A DNA stretch of 64,000 nucleotides from Elusimicrobiota bacterium (lineage in GTDB: Bacteria > Elusimicrobiota > Elusimicrobia > FEN-1173): NCBI GenBank assembly GCA_016714745.1, contig JADKCG010000020.1, positions 27,381 to 91,380 on the forward strand, read 5' to 3'. Below are positions 1-8,006 of the stretch, piece by piece. Below the pieces are notes generated by a model. It saw only the letters and a list, made by a program, of their open reading frames with translations. It had not been told where the DNA came from and searched no databases. Positions within the stretch are counted from its first letter, which is position 1; the number at the start of each line of letters is the position of its first letter. Both the position numbers and the translations under genes were made by a program.

Positions 1-165
1 TTGCCTGTCCATGACCATATCCGACCAACAGATGTCAGTGACCTGATTGTCCACGGTGGTCTGATACCACTGCTCTTGGCTTGCCCCCAGCGAGAGACCC
101 AGGGCCAACAACACCCAAACAGCAACCGACACCCGAGGGATGATATTTTTGCGGAACGTGTCCAT
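1..165 (-). CDS. Secreted protein of unknown function, N-terminal fragment
   Basis: Only the first 55 codons lie in the window; the gene runs off the left edge on the minus strand. The ATG at 165 opens a textbook signal peptide: basic start (MDTFRKNIIPR), a hydrophobic core of about 16 residues (VAVWVLLALGLSLGA) and a likely cleavage site after GAS. The mature part begins EQWYQTTVDNQV. I do not recognise the family. It is transcribed away from the response regulator at 330, so the 165-bp gap between them is a divergent promoter region. Confidence 0.55.
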   Translation of the reverse strand, partial: MDTFRKNIIPRVSVAVWVLLALGLSLGASQEQWYQTTVDNQVTDICWSDMVMDRQ

Positions 166-294
166 GGCTCTTTGAGTATAGCCCCAATCTTCTTCTATTT
201 CCACCCGCTTTCAGGAATAACCGGCCCCTGTGCCTCCTTATCGCTGAAAAGAAATTTTCCTGGGCGGCCACTCCATTTCGGGCACAAATTTGGG

Positions 295-323
295 TTGAAA
301 TAATCCTTTTCTTGATCAATAAT
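295..323 (+). promoter_or_regulatory. Predicted sigma70 promoter, leaderless response-regulator transcript
   Basis: TTGAAA (295-300), 17-bp spacer, AATAAT (318-323). The expected transcription start, 6-7 bases downstream, falls on the GTG at 330, which would make a leaderless mRNA. No useful Shine-Dalgarno precedes either possible start. Inference from sequence only. Confidence 0.4.
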
Positions 324-329
324 GGGAAG

Positions 330-1046
330 GTGAAAAACAAACATATCGACAAACTCCTGTTGGTTGACGATCATCGCCTCATGCGGGAATCCTTAATCAC
401 CTATGTTGAGGACCACTGCAAAGGGCAACTGACCGTGGTGGCCCAGGCGGGAGACGGGGTCGCCGCCATCGAGGCGGTGAGAAAACATCGTCCCACCGTG
501 GCTCTCGTGGACATAGGCCTTCCGCTCATGGACGGCATCACCGCCATCCGCGAAATGAAAAAAATTCATCCTTCCCTCATTGTGGTGGTCTTTTCCACTT
601 TTGAGGATCAGGCCCACGTGGTCAGCGCGATTCGGGCCGGTGCGGACGACTACATTTTCAAGAAAGACGCGAGCGCGGCCCAGGTGGTGGGAAACATATT
701 GCGCGCCGTGGGCGGGTCCGCGCCCGCTCCCAACACTCTTCAAAACCGCCTGTTCACCGCCATCCGCGGGGCCGAACCGGACCAGTTGGTCGGAATCACC
801 CCGTTGACAGGTGCCGAGTTGGAAGTCCTTAAACTGGCCGCCAACCATGGGTATTCCATGAAAGAAATCGCCCAGTCCCTGGGCGGAAAACAGAGGTCGC
901 TTTCGGAAAACACCATCCGCAAACATCTGACCCACATCTACGAAAAACTGGGCGCCCGCAACCAGGCCCACGCCATCGCTCTGGCCATTAAAACAGGCAT
1001 TATCACCGCCCAAGACGCATCCCCCGCAGACAGTTCTTCGCTATAA
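330..1046 (+). CDS. NarL/FixJ (LuxR-type) response regulator
   Basis: A two-component DNA-binding regulator. The receiver domain (about residues 8-125) has the acidic pair D13-D14 (LLLVDDH), phospho-acceptor D61 (LVDIGLP), a Ser/Thr switch residue in FST, and the conserved Lys in DDYIFKKDA. After a linker comes a LuxR-type helix-turn-helix (about 155-225) with the typical LTGAELEVLKLAANGYSMKEIAQSL-like opening and recognition helix ENTIRKHL. I chose GTG 330 rather than TTG 312 because it puts the acidic pair at the usual position 13 and fits the promoter. No kinase is adjacent, so its signal is unknown. Confidence 0.85.
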   Translation: MKNKHIDKLLLVDDHRLMRESLITYVEDHCKGQLTVVAQAGDGVAAIEAVRKHRPTVALVDIGLPLMDGITAIREMKKIHPSLIVVVFSTFEDQAHVVSAIRAGADDYIFKKDASAAQVVGNILRAVGGSAPAPNTLQNRLFTAIRGAEPDQLVGITPLTGAELEVLKLAANHGYSMKEIAQSLGGKQRSLSENTIRKHLTHIYEKLGARNQAHAIALAIKTGIITAQDASPADSSSL

Positions 1047-1186
1047 AACCACACAAAAAGTAGTAGACGGTTCGGCCCGTTTGACCCAACGCCCCCCACA
1101 AAGGGAGTGACGCCCTTTTCCCCGACCCGTGGTAATCTTAAAGCAAGCAGAGTATCGATCGTGCCAAACGCGGTGAGGGAGGGATT

Positions 1187-2641
1187 ATGCCGGCTCTCGA
1201 TGTGACCCAACAGCCACTAAACCACGGGAAAAGAAACCAAGCACAACACCCTATTCAAACGGCTCTCACTATCGCCCTGGTAACCGACGATTTTTTTCCG
1301 GCCAAAACCGGCGTGGGCGTCCACGTTCAACAAATCGCACCGGAGCTGGTCAAGAAGGGCCACACTGTTCTGGTGTTAACCAGCCGTCGCCCCGGCCAGC
1401 CCGCCTATGAAACCTGGAACGGGGTGCACATTCATCGGTTTTATAGCATACCCCTAGCGGGTTTTTATCAGGCCCTTCCTTCACTGAAAGACATCCTTGT
1501 GCTGTTACGGAACTACCAGGTCGATGTCGTCCATTTCCATTATTTGAGTTACCTGGTTTTTAAAGCAATGCAGGCGGCTCAAAGCATTCAACTGCCCACC
1601 GTTTACACGGCCCACATGACGGTGGATTACCTGATACAACCCCTTTTCATGAAGCCCTTCCATCGGTTTCTAACTTGGGGCTACAACTGGCTCATGCGAA
1701 GGGTCGACCGCATCGTGTGCGTCTCCCGCAACCAAATGGCCGAATTCAAACCATTTAAAGCCGAAGTCCGTTTCATTTCCAACCCCATCGATTTCAAGGG
1801 CGACGAAGCCTCGGATACCACCCGGCCCGATCAATTCAAGGTCCTGTATGTGGGCCGGCTCGAGCCTAAAAAGAATCTGGGTTATCTCATTAAGGCTTTT
1901 CAACTATTGGCCGCACAGCGGCCGAATGTGGAGCTGGTCATCGCGGGGACCGGCACCGAAGAACAGGACCTTCGTCGCCAAGTGATCAACGCGAACCTAA
2001 TTGACAAAGTAACCTTCCTGGGCCATGTCCCCCACGACCAACTGCCAGCGCTTTACGCGTCCTGTGACTTGTTTGTTCTCCCCTCGGTATTGGACACGCA
2101 AGGGATGGTGGTTTTGGAAGCCATGCGGTTTCGCAAGCCGGTCATCGTCACCGACAAAATTGTTTCCGCCCAGGAATTGGTGGACCCCGGCGTGAACGGG
2201 TTTATCGTTGACGCGGATTCTGTGGAAGACCTGGCCGACAAACTGACCTTCTTTTATGACAACCCCACCCGCCGCAAACAAATGGGCCAAACCGGCCACG
2301 ACCGGTTCCAGGTCGAAACCGCCGCCAGCGTCGCAAAAAAACTTAGCACGATATACGCCCAACACTGCAAGCCTCTTACTCCCCTCAAAACCGCTTCCTC
2401 AAAATGTCACACAGAGGAAACCCAGGGGAAACGGCGGGGAAAAGGCTGTCTCTTATACTGTTGGTGGAAACTGAAGAAACGAACGGTGGAAGCCTGGGGA
2501 CTTTGCCGGGGAGGTTTCTCAGAAAAGGGGGAGGGAATCCAGCGGGGGTTCCCGCGCTTCTTGGACGGGGTGAGCAACGGCAATCCATTGAGAAAGTGTT
2601 CCGAGCCGATGAATAAGCCGTCGGATATCTTAAGGAGATAA
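1187..2641 (+). CDS. GT4-family glycosyltransferase with an unusual C-terminal tail
   Basis: A retaining GT-B glycosyltransferase that would use a nucleotide-sugar donor. The N-terminal acceptor domain begins LTIALVTDDFFPAKTGVGVH, where the Gly-rich loop is typical; the donor domain begins at about residue 222 (VLYVGRLEPKKNL) and carries the family region LPSVLDTQGMVVLEAM. Start ATG 1187 follows a GAGGGAGGG ribosome-binding site. The fold should end near residue 395 (STIYAQHC). The last 85-90 residues are rich in Lys, Arg and Trp, look non-homologous, and are encoded through repeat A1 at 2403, so the gene has probably lost its own stop or read into a repeat. Confidence 0.85.
   Translation: MPALDVTQQPLNHGKRNQAQHPIQTALTIALVTDDFFPAKTGVGVHVQQIAPELVKKGHTVLVLTSRRPGQPAYETWNGVHIHRFYSIPLAGFYQALPSLKDILVLLRNYQVDVVHFHYLSYLVFKAMQAAQSIQLPTVYTAHMTVDYLIQPLFMKPFHRFLTWGYNWLMRRVDRIVCVSRNQMAEFKPFKAEVRFISNPIDFKGDEASDTTRPDQFKVLYVGRLEPKKNLGYLIKAFQLLAAQRPNVELVIAGTGTEEQDLRRQVINANLIDKVTFLGHVPHDQLPALYASCDLFVLPSVLDTQGMVVLEAMRFRKPVIVTDKIVSAQELVDPGVNGFIVDADSVEDLADKLTFFYDNPTRRKQMGQTGHDRFQVETAASVAKKLSTIYAQHCKPLTPLKTASSKCHTEETQGKRRGKGCLLYCWWKLKKRTVEAWGLCRGGFSEKGEGIQRGFPRFLDGVSNGNPLRKCSEPMNKPSDILRR
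2403..2470 (+). repeat. Dispersed repeat A, copy 1
   Basis: 68 bases that align without gaps to 17408-17475 at about four matches in five. The conserved blocks are GGAAAC-, GGGGAAAAG- and GTGGAAA-type purine runs. In both copies an ATG opens a micro-ORF whose product begins MS(H/P)RGN. This copy lies inside the 3-prime end of the glycosyltransferase frame. Confidence 0.5.
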
Positions 2642-2644
2642 CCC

Positions 2645-3625
2645 ATGAAAACTTTCGATCGCTTCGCACCGTCGTCTGTAACCGAGGAACAAAGGGCCGA
2701 CCCGCAGGAACTGTTTGATTATTCAAAGGCCTTCTCCCGCAACCTGGGCCTTGTTGACTCCCTTGAACAAAACCGGCTCAAACACAGCGTCGTCGCCATC
2801 GCCGGACTGGGCGGCGTCGGCGGGGTCCATCTCACCACGCTGGCCCGGCTCGGCATCGGCGGGTTTCATATCGCCGACTTTGACTCCTTTGAGGTCCAAA
2901 ACTTTAACCGCCAAACCGGCGCCACCGTTTCCACCCTCGGCCGCCCCAAAATCGACGTCATGGCCGAACAGGTGATGGACATTAACCCCACCGTCCATCT
3001 CCGCCGCTTCGGTTCGGGCATTTCCCGCCAAAACATTGCCGCTTTCCTGGACGGCGTCGATGTCGTGGTCGACGGGTTGGACTTCTTCGCCGTGGAAGCT
3101 CGGGAAATGTTGTTTGATGAGGCCGAACGACGAGGCATTCCCCTCATCACCGCCGGCCCCATCGGCATGAGCGTGGCCTGGCTGATCTTTCGGCCGGGGA
3201 GCATGTCCTGGAGGGACTATTTCGCCTTTGACCTGGCCCCCGACACTTCCGGCAAATACCTGCTCTTCGCCCTGGGCCTGACCCCCCGCGCCACGCAAAT
3301 GTCCTACCTCGACCGAAACTATGTCGACCTGGACGCGCACCGTGGGCCCTCCCTGGCCCTGGCCGTGCAACTCTGTGCCGGAGTGGCCGCCGCGGAAGTG
3401 GTGAAACTGATCCTGAAGCGCGGCACGGTCAAGGCCGCGCCGCACTACCATCAGTTCGACGTCTACAAAGGGAAATTGGTGGCGGGGAAATTGCGCTGGG
3501 GCAACCGAGGGTGGGGCCAGAAGCTGAAAGCCTATCTGTATGGGCTCCTTCTTCGAAGGAAAACACAACGGAAGGAAAAACCAATTTTATTGCCGGAAGA
3601 ACTGGTAGGAGTCCCGGACCTTTGA
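2645..3625 (+). CDS. ThiF/MoeB/HesA-family E1-like adenylyltransferase
   Basis: A Rossmann-type enzyme that would activate a C-terminal carboxylate, or another acid, as an acyl-adenylate. Visible motifs: nucleotide loop GLGGVGG (54-60), acidic residues D78/D80, the NRQ motif (88-90) and Lys102 in GRPKID, all standard for the E1 adenylation site. Only one cysteine is present, in LCAGVAAAEVV, and there are no CxxC pairs, so the usual zinc site and a clear thioester cysteine are absent. It has a strong ribosome-binding site (AAGGAGATAACCC). No ubiquitin-like or sulfur-carrier gene is adjacent, so the substrate is unknown. The basic tail (LLLRRKTQRKEK) could contact membrane or nucleic acid. Confidence 0.8.
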   Translation: MKTFDRFAPSSVTEEQRADPQELFDYSKAFSRNLGLVDSLEQNRLKHSVVAIAGLGGVGGVHLTTLARLGIGGFHIADFDSFEVQNFNRQTGATVSTLGRPKIDVMAEQVMDINPTVHLRRFGSGISRQNIAAFLDGVDVVVDGLDFFAVEAREMLFDEAERRGIPLITAGPIGMSVAWLIFRPGSMSWRDYFAFDLAPDTSGKYLLFALGLTPRATQMSYLDRNYVDLDAHRGPSLALAVQLCAGVAAAEVVKLILKRGTVKAAPHYHQFDVYKGKLVAGKLRWGNRGWGQKLKAYLYGLLLRRKTQRKEKPILLPEELVGVPDL

Positions 3626-3715
3626 AACCGCCGACCTTTGGACTTTCATTAACGCGGATGGAAAGTCAGGGGAGCTCGCCCAGTTGTTTCAGCGCTTCTT
3701 TCAGGTCGGCATGAG

Positions 3716-3744
3716 ATTAGGGGACGTACTTAGGTTATTAGTTA
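3716..3744. repeat. Dispersed repeat F (RAYT-associated type), copy 1
   Basis: The GGGGACGTACTTAGGTTA core resembles the two sequences that flank the transposase relic at 20829-21070 (20766-20796 and 21053-21081). Confidence 0.4.
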
Positions 3745-3846
3745 ACGCACGCATGGCTTCTGCATTGAAATGCGTTCGTGTCGGGAAACTGGGGTATTAG
3801 GGGAAGAATGGTTGTGGCGAGCCGGGGACAAGTGCGTTGCGGCAAC

Positions 3847-3888
3847 GGCAAATCCCCCCCCCACCCCCCTTTGAAAAGGGGGGAAAAA
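3847..3888. repeat. Palindromic CCCCCC/GGGGGG repeat D, copy 1
   Basis: A run of C, the TTTGAAAAGG centre and a run of G form a hairpin preceded by GGCAAAT. The same element recurs at 54467-54508. It belongs to a REP-like type found in many bacterial genomes. Confidence 0.6.
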
Positions 3889-4004
3889 CAAAGCACGGGT
3901 TCAAAGGTTCTTCCTTTTGGATCGGTTCTGCTGGCCCTGGTGTATTGATCTCTGCGAAAGGCCTCGCCTTTTGGCTTGCCTTAAAATCCGCGCAATGCGG
4001 ACGG

Positions 4005-4033
4005 TTGACAGGGATGGGGAAGGGGGGTATAAT
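4005..4033 (+). promoter_or_regulatory. Consensus sigma70 promoter of the iron operon
   Basis: TTGACA (4005-4010), exactly 17 bp, TATAAT (4028-4033): both hexamers match the full consensus. Predicted transcription start is near 4040, so the fur leader would be only about 17 bases. Confidence 0.85.
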
Positions 4034-4036
4034 CGT

Positions 4037-4057
4037 TATTGAGATCCAATTTCAATA
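4037..4057. promoter_or_regulatory. Palindromic operator over the start of fur
   Basis: Inverted repeat TATTGAGAT-CCA-ATTTCAATA with 8 of 9 pairs matching. It lies between the -10 box and the start codon, and its last A is the first base of the ATG. Position and AT-rich symmetry suit a Fur-family autoregulatory box, and binding would block both transcription start and initiation. Which of the operon's two regulators binds is inference. Confidence 0.6.
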
Positions 4058-4497
4058 TGGACCCACTCCTTCTTTTACGTCAATCGATTAAAACCCGGGG
4101 CCTTCGGGAAACCTCTCAGCGGGAGTGGGTTTTACGATTTTTGGCCCAGGCCAAAGGGCATCTTTCTCAGGAAGAGATATTTGAAGGACTTCGCTCTCAG
4201 CAGGCGGGGATTGGGCGGGCGACGGTGTTTCGCACAGTTAAACTGTTGGAGGAAATTGGACTGGTGAGCCGGGTGACGTTTGCCGACGGCCAACATCGTT
4301 ACGAATATGCGCACGAACGACAACATCACGATCATATGATCTGTATGGAATGCGGGGAGGCGTTGGAGTTTTCCAGTCCCGCCATTGAGCGTTTGCAAAA
4401 TCGTGTGGCACGGGCACGGGGGTTTTCGGTCCGCTGGCATCGGCATGAGATGTTCGGTCTTTGTTCCCGGTGTGCCAGAAAAAAGGCGGCGGCATGA
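4057..4497 (+). CDS. Fur-family metalloregulator
   Basis: 146-aa metal-responsive repressor. A winged helix (about 10-80) with recognition segment GIGRATVFRTVKLLEE precedes the dimerisation and metal domain. Metal ligands visible: the His/Asp cluster HHDH (90-93), C96xxC99 and C136xxC139 (structural zinc), and H128/H130. ATG 4057 was chosen over the upstream TTG because the predicted transcript starts near 4040. It is the first gene of the fur-feoB-dtxR/feoA operon; its stop overlaps the feoB start (ATGA). The context points to Fe(II) sensing rather than zinc or peroxide. Confidence 0.88.
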   Translation: MDPLLLLRQSIKTRGLRETSQREWVLRFLAQAKGHLSQEEIFEGLRSQQAGIGRATVFRTVKLLEEIGLVSRVTFADGQHRYEYAHERQHHDHMICMECGEALEFSSPAIERLQNRVARARGFSVRWHRHEMFGLCSRCARKKAAA

Positions 4498-6461
4498 GCG
4501 CGACGTTGGACCCCGCGAAGGTCCCGACCCTGGTGTTGGTGGGCAATCCCAATGTTGGGAAGTCGGTGATTTTTGGGCGGTTGACGGGGAAATACGCCAC
4601 CGTGTCGAACTATCCGGGAACCACGGTGGAAGTCTCTTCGGGGCTGACCTGGTTGGCGGGGCAGAAGTGGCGTGTGGTGGACACGCCGGGGGTGAATTCC
4701 CTTTGGCCGTCTTCCGAGGACGAGCGGGTGACTCGGGATTTCCTTTTGAAAGAGCGGCCCGATGTGGTGTTGAGCGTGATGGATTCAAAAAATCTTCAAC
4801 GCGGGCTGATGACCCTGTTGGAGTTGGCTGAGTTCGGGTTTCCTTTGGTTGTTGTGTTGAACCTGGCCGACGAGGCTTTGGATCGGGGGATCGCGGTGGA
4901 CGCGTTGGCTCTTTCGCGGATCCTTGGTTGTCCGGTTGTCCCCACCGTGGCCACGACCGGGGAAGGCTTGGCCGAATTGAAACGCGCGGTGGAACACGCC
5001 TCGGTGGTCCCGGTGGTGACGTCGGACCCACCGGAAATCGTTGACGCTCTCCATTCCCTGGAGGCTCATTTTCCTAAAGAAATCCCCTCAAGTCGCGCGG
5101 TTCGGTTGGCTTTGTTGGCAGGGGACGACACGGTTCTCACCTGGGCCCGCGCGAGGGGAGAGGCGGGGGGGATGGAGGCCGATCTGTTCGCGGCTGGGGA
5201 ACGGGCGAGGCTCCGGTTTGCCCGGCCTCCGCGGCAAATCCTTTTCGAGTCGAGGGAGGCGCGTCTTCGGGGGATTTGCGCCGAGGTTCTTTCTGTTCGG
5301 GGGCGGCTGGCGCCACGGCTTTCCCAACGGTTGGGGGTGTGGTCCCTTCGGCCTTGGCCGGGGTTTCTGATTGCGGCCGTTGTCCTTTTTGGAGTTTATG
5401 AGTTCGTGGGAATCTTTGGCGCGGGGACGGCTGTTAACTTTTTAGAAAACACTGTTTTTGGAAAATGGATTACGCCCGGGGCCGCGTGGTTGGTGGACAA
5501 AATTCTCCCCTGGGCGTTCACGCGGGACATCTTGGTGGGGCCCTATGGTGTGATCAGCATGGCGTTCTCCTACGCCTTTGCGCTCATCCTTCCCATCGTG
5601 GCGACTTTTTTTCTGGCGTTTGGCTTGCTGGAAGATTCGGGGTATTTGCCCCGACTTTCGGTTCTTTTGGACAGGGTTTTCCGTCTGATGGGGTTGAACG
5701 GGCGCGCCGTTCTTCCCATGATTTTGGGGCTTGGGTGTGACACCATGGCCACCATGACCACGCGGATTTTGGACACGAAAAAAGAACGAATGATCGTGAC
5801 GCTTCTTTTGGCGTTGACGGTGCCCTGTTCGGCCCAGTTGGCGGTGATTCTGGGAATGGCGGCGGGGCTTTCTCCCAAAGTGCTTGGGGTTTGGCTTTTT
5901 GTGCTGGTGGGCACGACGTTGGTCACGGGATGGGGCGCTTCGAAAATTCTTCCTGGCTCGCGGTCGACCTTTTTGATGGAAATTCCGCCCATTCGTCGAC
6001 CGCTGTTCCGCAACATCTGGATGAAAATGCAGGTTCGATTAGCGTGGTATCTCAAGGAGGTCGTGCCGCTTTTCGTCTATGGCACGCTGGCTCTCTTTTT
6101 CTTGGACCGATGGGGTCTTTTGAAAATGGCGGAGCGCGGCTTTTCTCCTATCGTGCAGGGATGGCTGGGCCTTCCGGCCCAGGCCACAGAAGCCTTCCTG
6201 ATCGGATTTTTGCGGCGCGATTACGGGGCGGCGGGGCTTTACACTCTTCAGAAAGCGGGGCTTTTGGACCTGCGACAAGTGACGGTGAGCTTGGTTCTTA
6301 TTACACTGTTCATGCCCTGTCTGGCGCAATGGCTCATGATGTTCAAAGAACGCGGGTGGAAAGGTGCGCTCACCATTACGGTCGCTGTGCTGGTTGTGGC
6401 GTTGGGGATTTCGGGGGTATTGAACCAGGTGCTCCTCAAGGTTCCTGGGTTGGTGGGATGA
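4494..6461 (+). CDS. feoB: Ferrous iron transporter FeoB
   Basis: 655 aa, slightly short for the family. The cytosolic G domain has G1 GNPNVGKS (17-24), the switch region SNYPGTTVE, G3 DTPG and G4-like VLNLADEA. A spacer helical region is followed by the membrane core (about residue 285 on) with Gate motifs, including LPMILGLGCDTMATMTTR and VPCSAQLAVILG. It takes up Fe(II) across the inner membrane under low oxygen. The start at 4494 overlaps the fur stop. FeoA function is supplied by the fused domain in the next gene. Confidence 0.95.
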   Translation: MSATLDPAKVPTLVLVGNPNVGKSVIFGRLTGKYATVSNYPGTTVEVSSGLTWLAGQKWRVVDTPGVNSLWPSSEDERVTRDFLLKERPDVVLSVMDSKNLQRGLMTLLELAEFGFPLVVVLNLADEALDRGIAVDALALSRILGCPVVPTVATTGEGLAELKRAVEHASVVPVVTSDPPEIVDALHSLEAHFPKEIPSSRAVRLALLAGDDTVLTWARARGEAGGMEADLFAAGERARLRFARPPRQILFESREARLRGICAEVLSVRGRLAPRLSQRLGVWSLRPWPGFLIAAVVLFGVYEFVGIFGAGTAVNFLENTVFGKWITPGAAWLVDKILPWAFTRDILVGPYGVISMAFSYAFALILPIVATFFLAFGLLEDSGYLPRLSVLLDRVFRLMGLNGRAVLPMILGLGCDTMATMTTRILDTKKERMIVTLLLALTVPCSAQLAVILGMAAGLSPKVLGVWLFVLVGTTLVTGWGASKILPGSRSTFLMEIPPIRRPLFRNIWMKMQVRLAWYLKEVVPLFVYGTLALFFLDRWGLLKMAERGFSPIVQGWLGLPAQATEAFLIGFLRRDYGAAGLYTLQKAGLLDLRQVTVSLVLITLFMPCLAQWLMMFKERGWKGALTITVAVLVVALGISGVLNQVLLKVPGLVG

Positions 6462-6484
6462 AATGAGCGAAAGGAAAATATCCA

Positions 6485-7183
6485 ATGACTGAAATGCAAA
6501 AGTATCCTCTGCCCACGGCGGAGCGGGAAGATGTGGAGGAGGCTTTGGGCCTTCTTTGGCATCAACGGGAGTTGGGGTTCACCGAAGGCGCTATGCTTCG
6601 ACGATCGCTCAGCACCGCGGGATCTCCGGAAGGATTTGATCGGTTGATTCATCTTGGGTTCATAAAAGAAGAGTTGGGCCAGGTGTGGTTGACGCCGACA
6701 GGGGAAGAACTGGCCCGGGACGTGACTCGGCGCCTGCGGTTGGCCGAGCGACTTTTAACCGATGTCCTGAGCCTTGACCACACCGCCGTGGATCCCAACG
6801 CCTGTGTGTTGGAACATACGATTTCTCCGGAAGTCACTGAATCCATTTGCACTCTGTTAGGTCACCCGGGCGAATGCCCCCACGGGCATGCGATTCCGCC
6901 GGGGGCCTGTTGCCAAAAAAACGACGCTCTGCTCTCTCCCATCGTCAAACCGCTTTCTCGCATGGCGGCGGGGGAATCCGGGCGTGTGGCTTACCTTCAA
7001 TTGAAGGACCACCCGGAACTCCACCGTCTTTTAGCCCTGGGGGTTATCCCGGGAACTCCGTTGCATCTTCATCAGACCTTTCCGGCGTTTGTCGTGGAGG
7101 TGGGGGAAAGCCAGTTGGCATTGGAGTCTTCGATCGCCGCGCGCATTTTCGTTCGCCGGGCAGAACTGCCCGAAATGTCGTAA
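6485..7183 (+). CDS. DtxR/MntR-type metalloregulator fused to a FeoA domain
   Basis: 232 aa. The N-terminal winged helix (about 15-75) is followed by the DtxR dimerisation region with metal-ligand candidates in CVLEHTISPEVTESIC and the HPGECPHGH stretch. The C-terminal SH3-like FeoA domain (about 155-228) carries LGVIPGTPLHL. Located 23 bp after feoB. Having both a Fur and a DtxR/FeoA protein in one feo operon suggests double iron control, or a FeoA partner for FeoB that also binds DNA. Confidence 0.85.
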   Translation: MTEMQKYPLPTAEREDVEEALGLLWHQRELGFTEGAMLRRSLSTAGSPEGFDRLIHLGFIKEELGQVWLTPTGEELARDVTRRLRLAERLLTDVLSLDHTAVDPNACVLEHTISPEVTESICTLLGHPGECPHGHAIPPGACCQKNDALLSPIVKPLSRMAAGESGRVAYLQLKDHPELHRLLALGVIPGTPLHLHQTFPAFVVEVGESQLALESSIAARIFVRRAELPEMS

Positions 7184-7199
7184 ACTGTCGTCTATCCTT

Positions 7200-8006
7200 A
7201 TGCCCCTGGCCCCGCTCGCTCGCCCTCTCGTGGTATTCGATTTGGAGACCACCGGTCTTTTGGTGGAACTGGACCGAATCATTGAGATTGGTCTGATTAA
7301 AATTTTTCCAGACGGGCGGAGAGAGCGGCTGGTCCAGCGGTTCAACCCCTTCATGAAAATTCCCGCTGAATCCATCGCGGTCCACGGGATCACCAACGAC
7401 GTGCTGAAAGATAAACCGGCGTTTCGCGAATGGGCTCCGCGTCTTTTTGAGATTTTTGAAGGGTCAGACATTGGGGGATTCTCTTTGCGGCGGTTGGATA
7501 TTCCGATGTTGACCAAAGAGTTTGAACGGGCCGGGTTCACCTTTTTAATGGAAGGGCGTCGGATCGCTGACGCGTCCGTTATTTTTCGCGAGAAGGAACG
7601 GCGGGACTTGAGCGCGGCTTACCGTTTTTATTGCGGGAAAGAATTGGTGGATGCCCATTCTGCCGAAGCCGATGCGGAAGCGAGCCTCGACGTGCTCTTG
7701 GCTCAATTGGATCGTTACGAGGATTTGCCGAAAGACATGGCCGGGCTCCACGCGTTCTGCACCAAGCCGGGACCGTCCCAGGTGGATGTGGATGGTCGGC
7801 TTCTCTGGCGAGACGGGGAGGCGTACTTTAATTTTGGAAAACACCGATATCACAAACTGGCGGATGTGGTGAAGGAAGATCCCGACTATGTTCGGTGGAT
7901 TGTTGAAAAAGCCGATTTCGCTCCCGACTTCGTAGAGATTTGCCGCCAAGCGCGCCAGGGCGTGTATCCGCGCCGGGAGATCGCTCCGGTTTCCCCGCGA
8001 CCGTGA
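7200..8006 (+). CDS. DnaQ-like 3'-5' exonuclease (DEDDh)
   Basis: 268 aa. Exo I is FDLETTG (D14, E16), Exo II follows in GGFSLRRLDIPML and Exo III is DAHSAEADAEA, the DEDDh His/Asp arrangement. It resembles the proofreading epsilon-type exonuclease fold. The C-terminal region (about 185-268), with KHRYHKLADVVKEDPDYVRWI, matches a module often attached to DnaQ-like exonucleases. ATG 7200 excludes a non-conserved extension. The stop overlaps the terC start (GTGA). Confidence 0.85.
   Translation: MPLAPLARPLVVFDLETTGLLVELDRIIEIGLIKIFPDGRRERLVQRFNPFMKIPAESIAVHGITNDVLKDKPAFREWAPRLFEIFEGSDIGGFSLRRLDIPMLTKEFERAGFTFLMEGRRIADASVIFREKERRDLSAAYRFYCGKELVDAHSAEADAEASLDVLLAQLDRYEDLPKDMAGLHAFCTKPGPSQVDVDGRLLWRDGEAYFNFGKHRYHKLADVVKEDPDYVRWIVEKADFAPDFVEICRQARQGVYPRREIAPVSPRP

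Larger units (their letters stand above)
3626..4004. other. Gene-poor interval with repeat remnants
   Basis: No convincing gene. On the minus strand at 3664-3711 a short frame reads HADLKEALKQLGELP then stop, which looks like the C-terminal scrap of a lost gene. The interval also holds one copy each of repeat families F and D. Confidence 0.4.

Noticed and set aside
4132..5031. 299-codon minus-strand frame opposite fur and feoB
   Set aside because: Pro/Arg/Ser-rich shadow of well-supported plus-strand genes.
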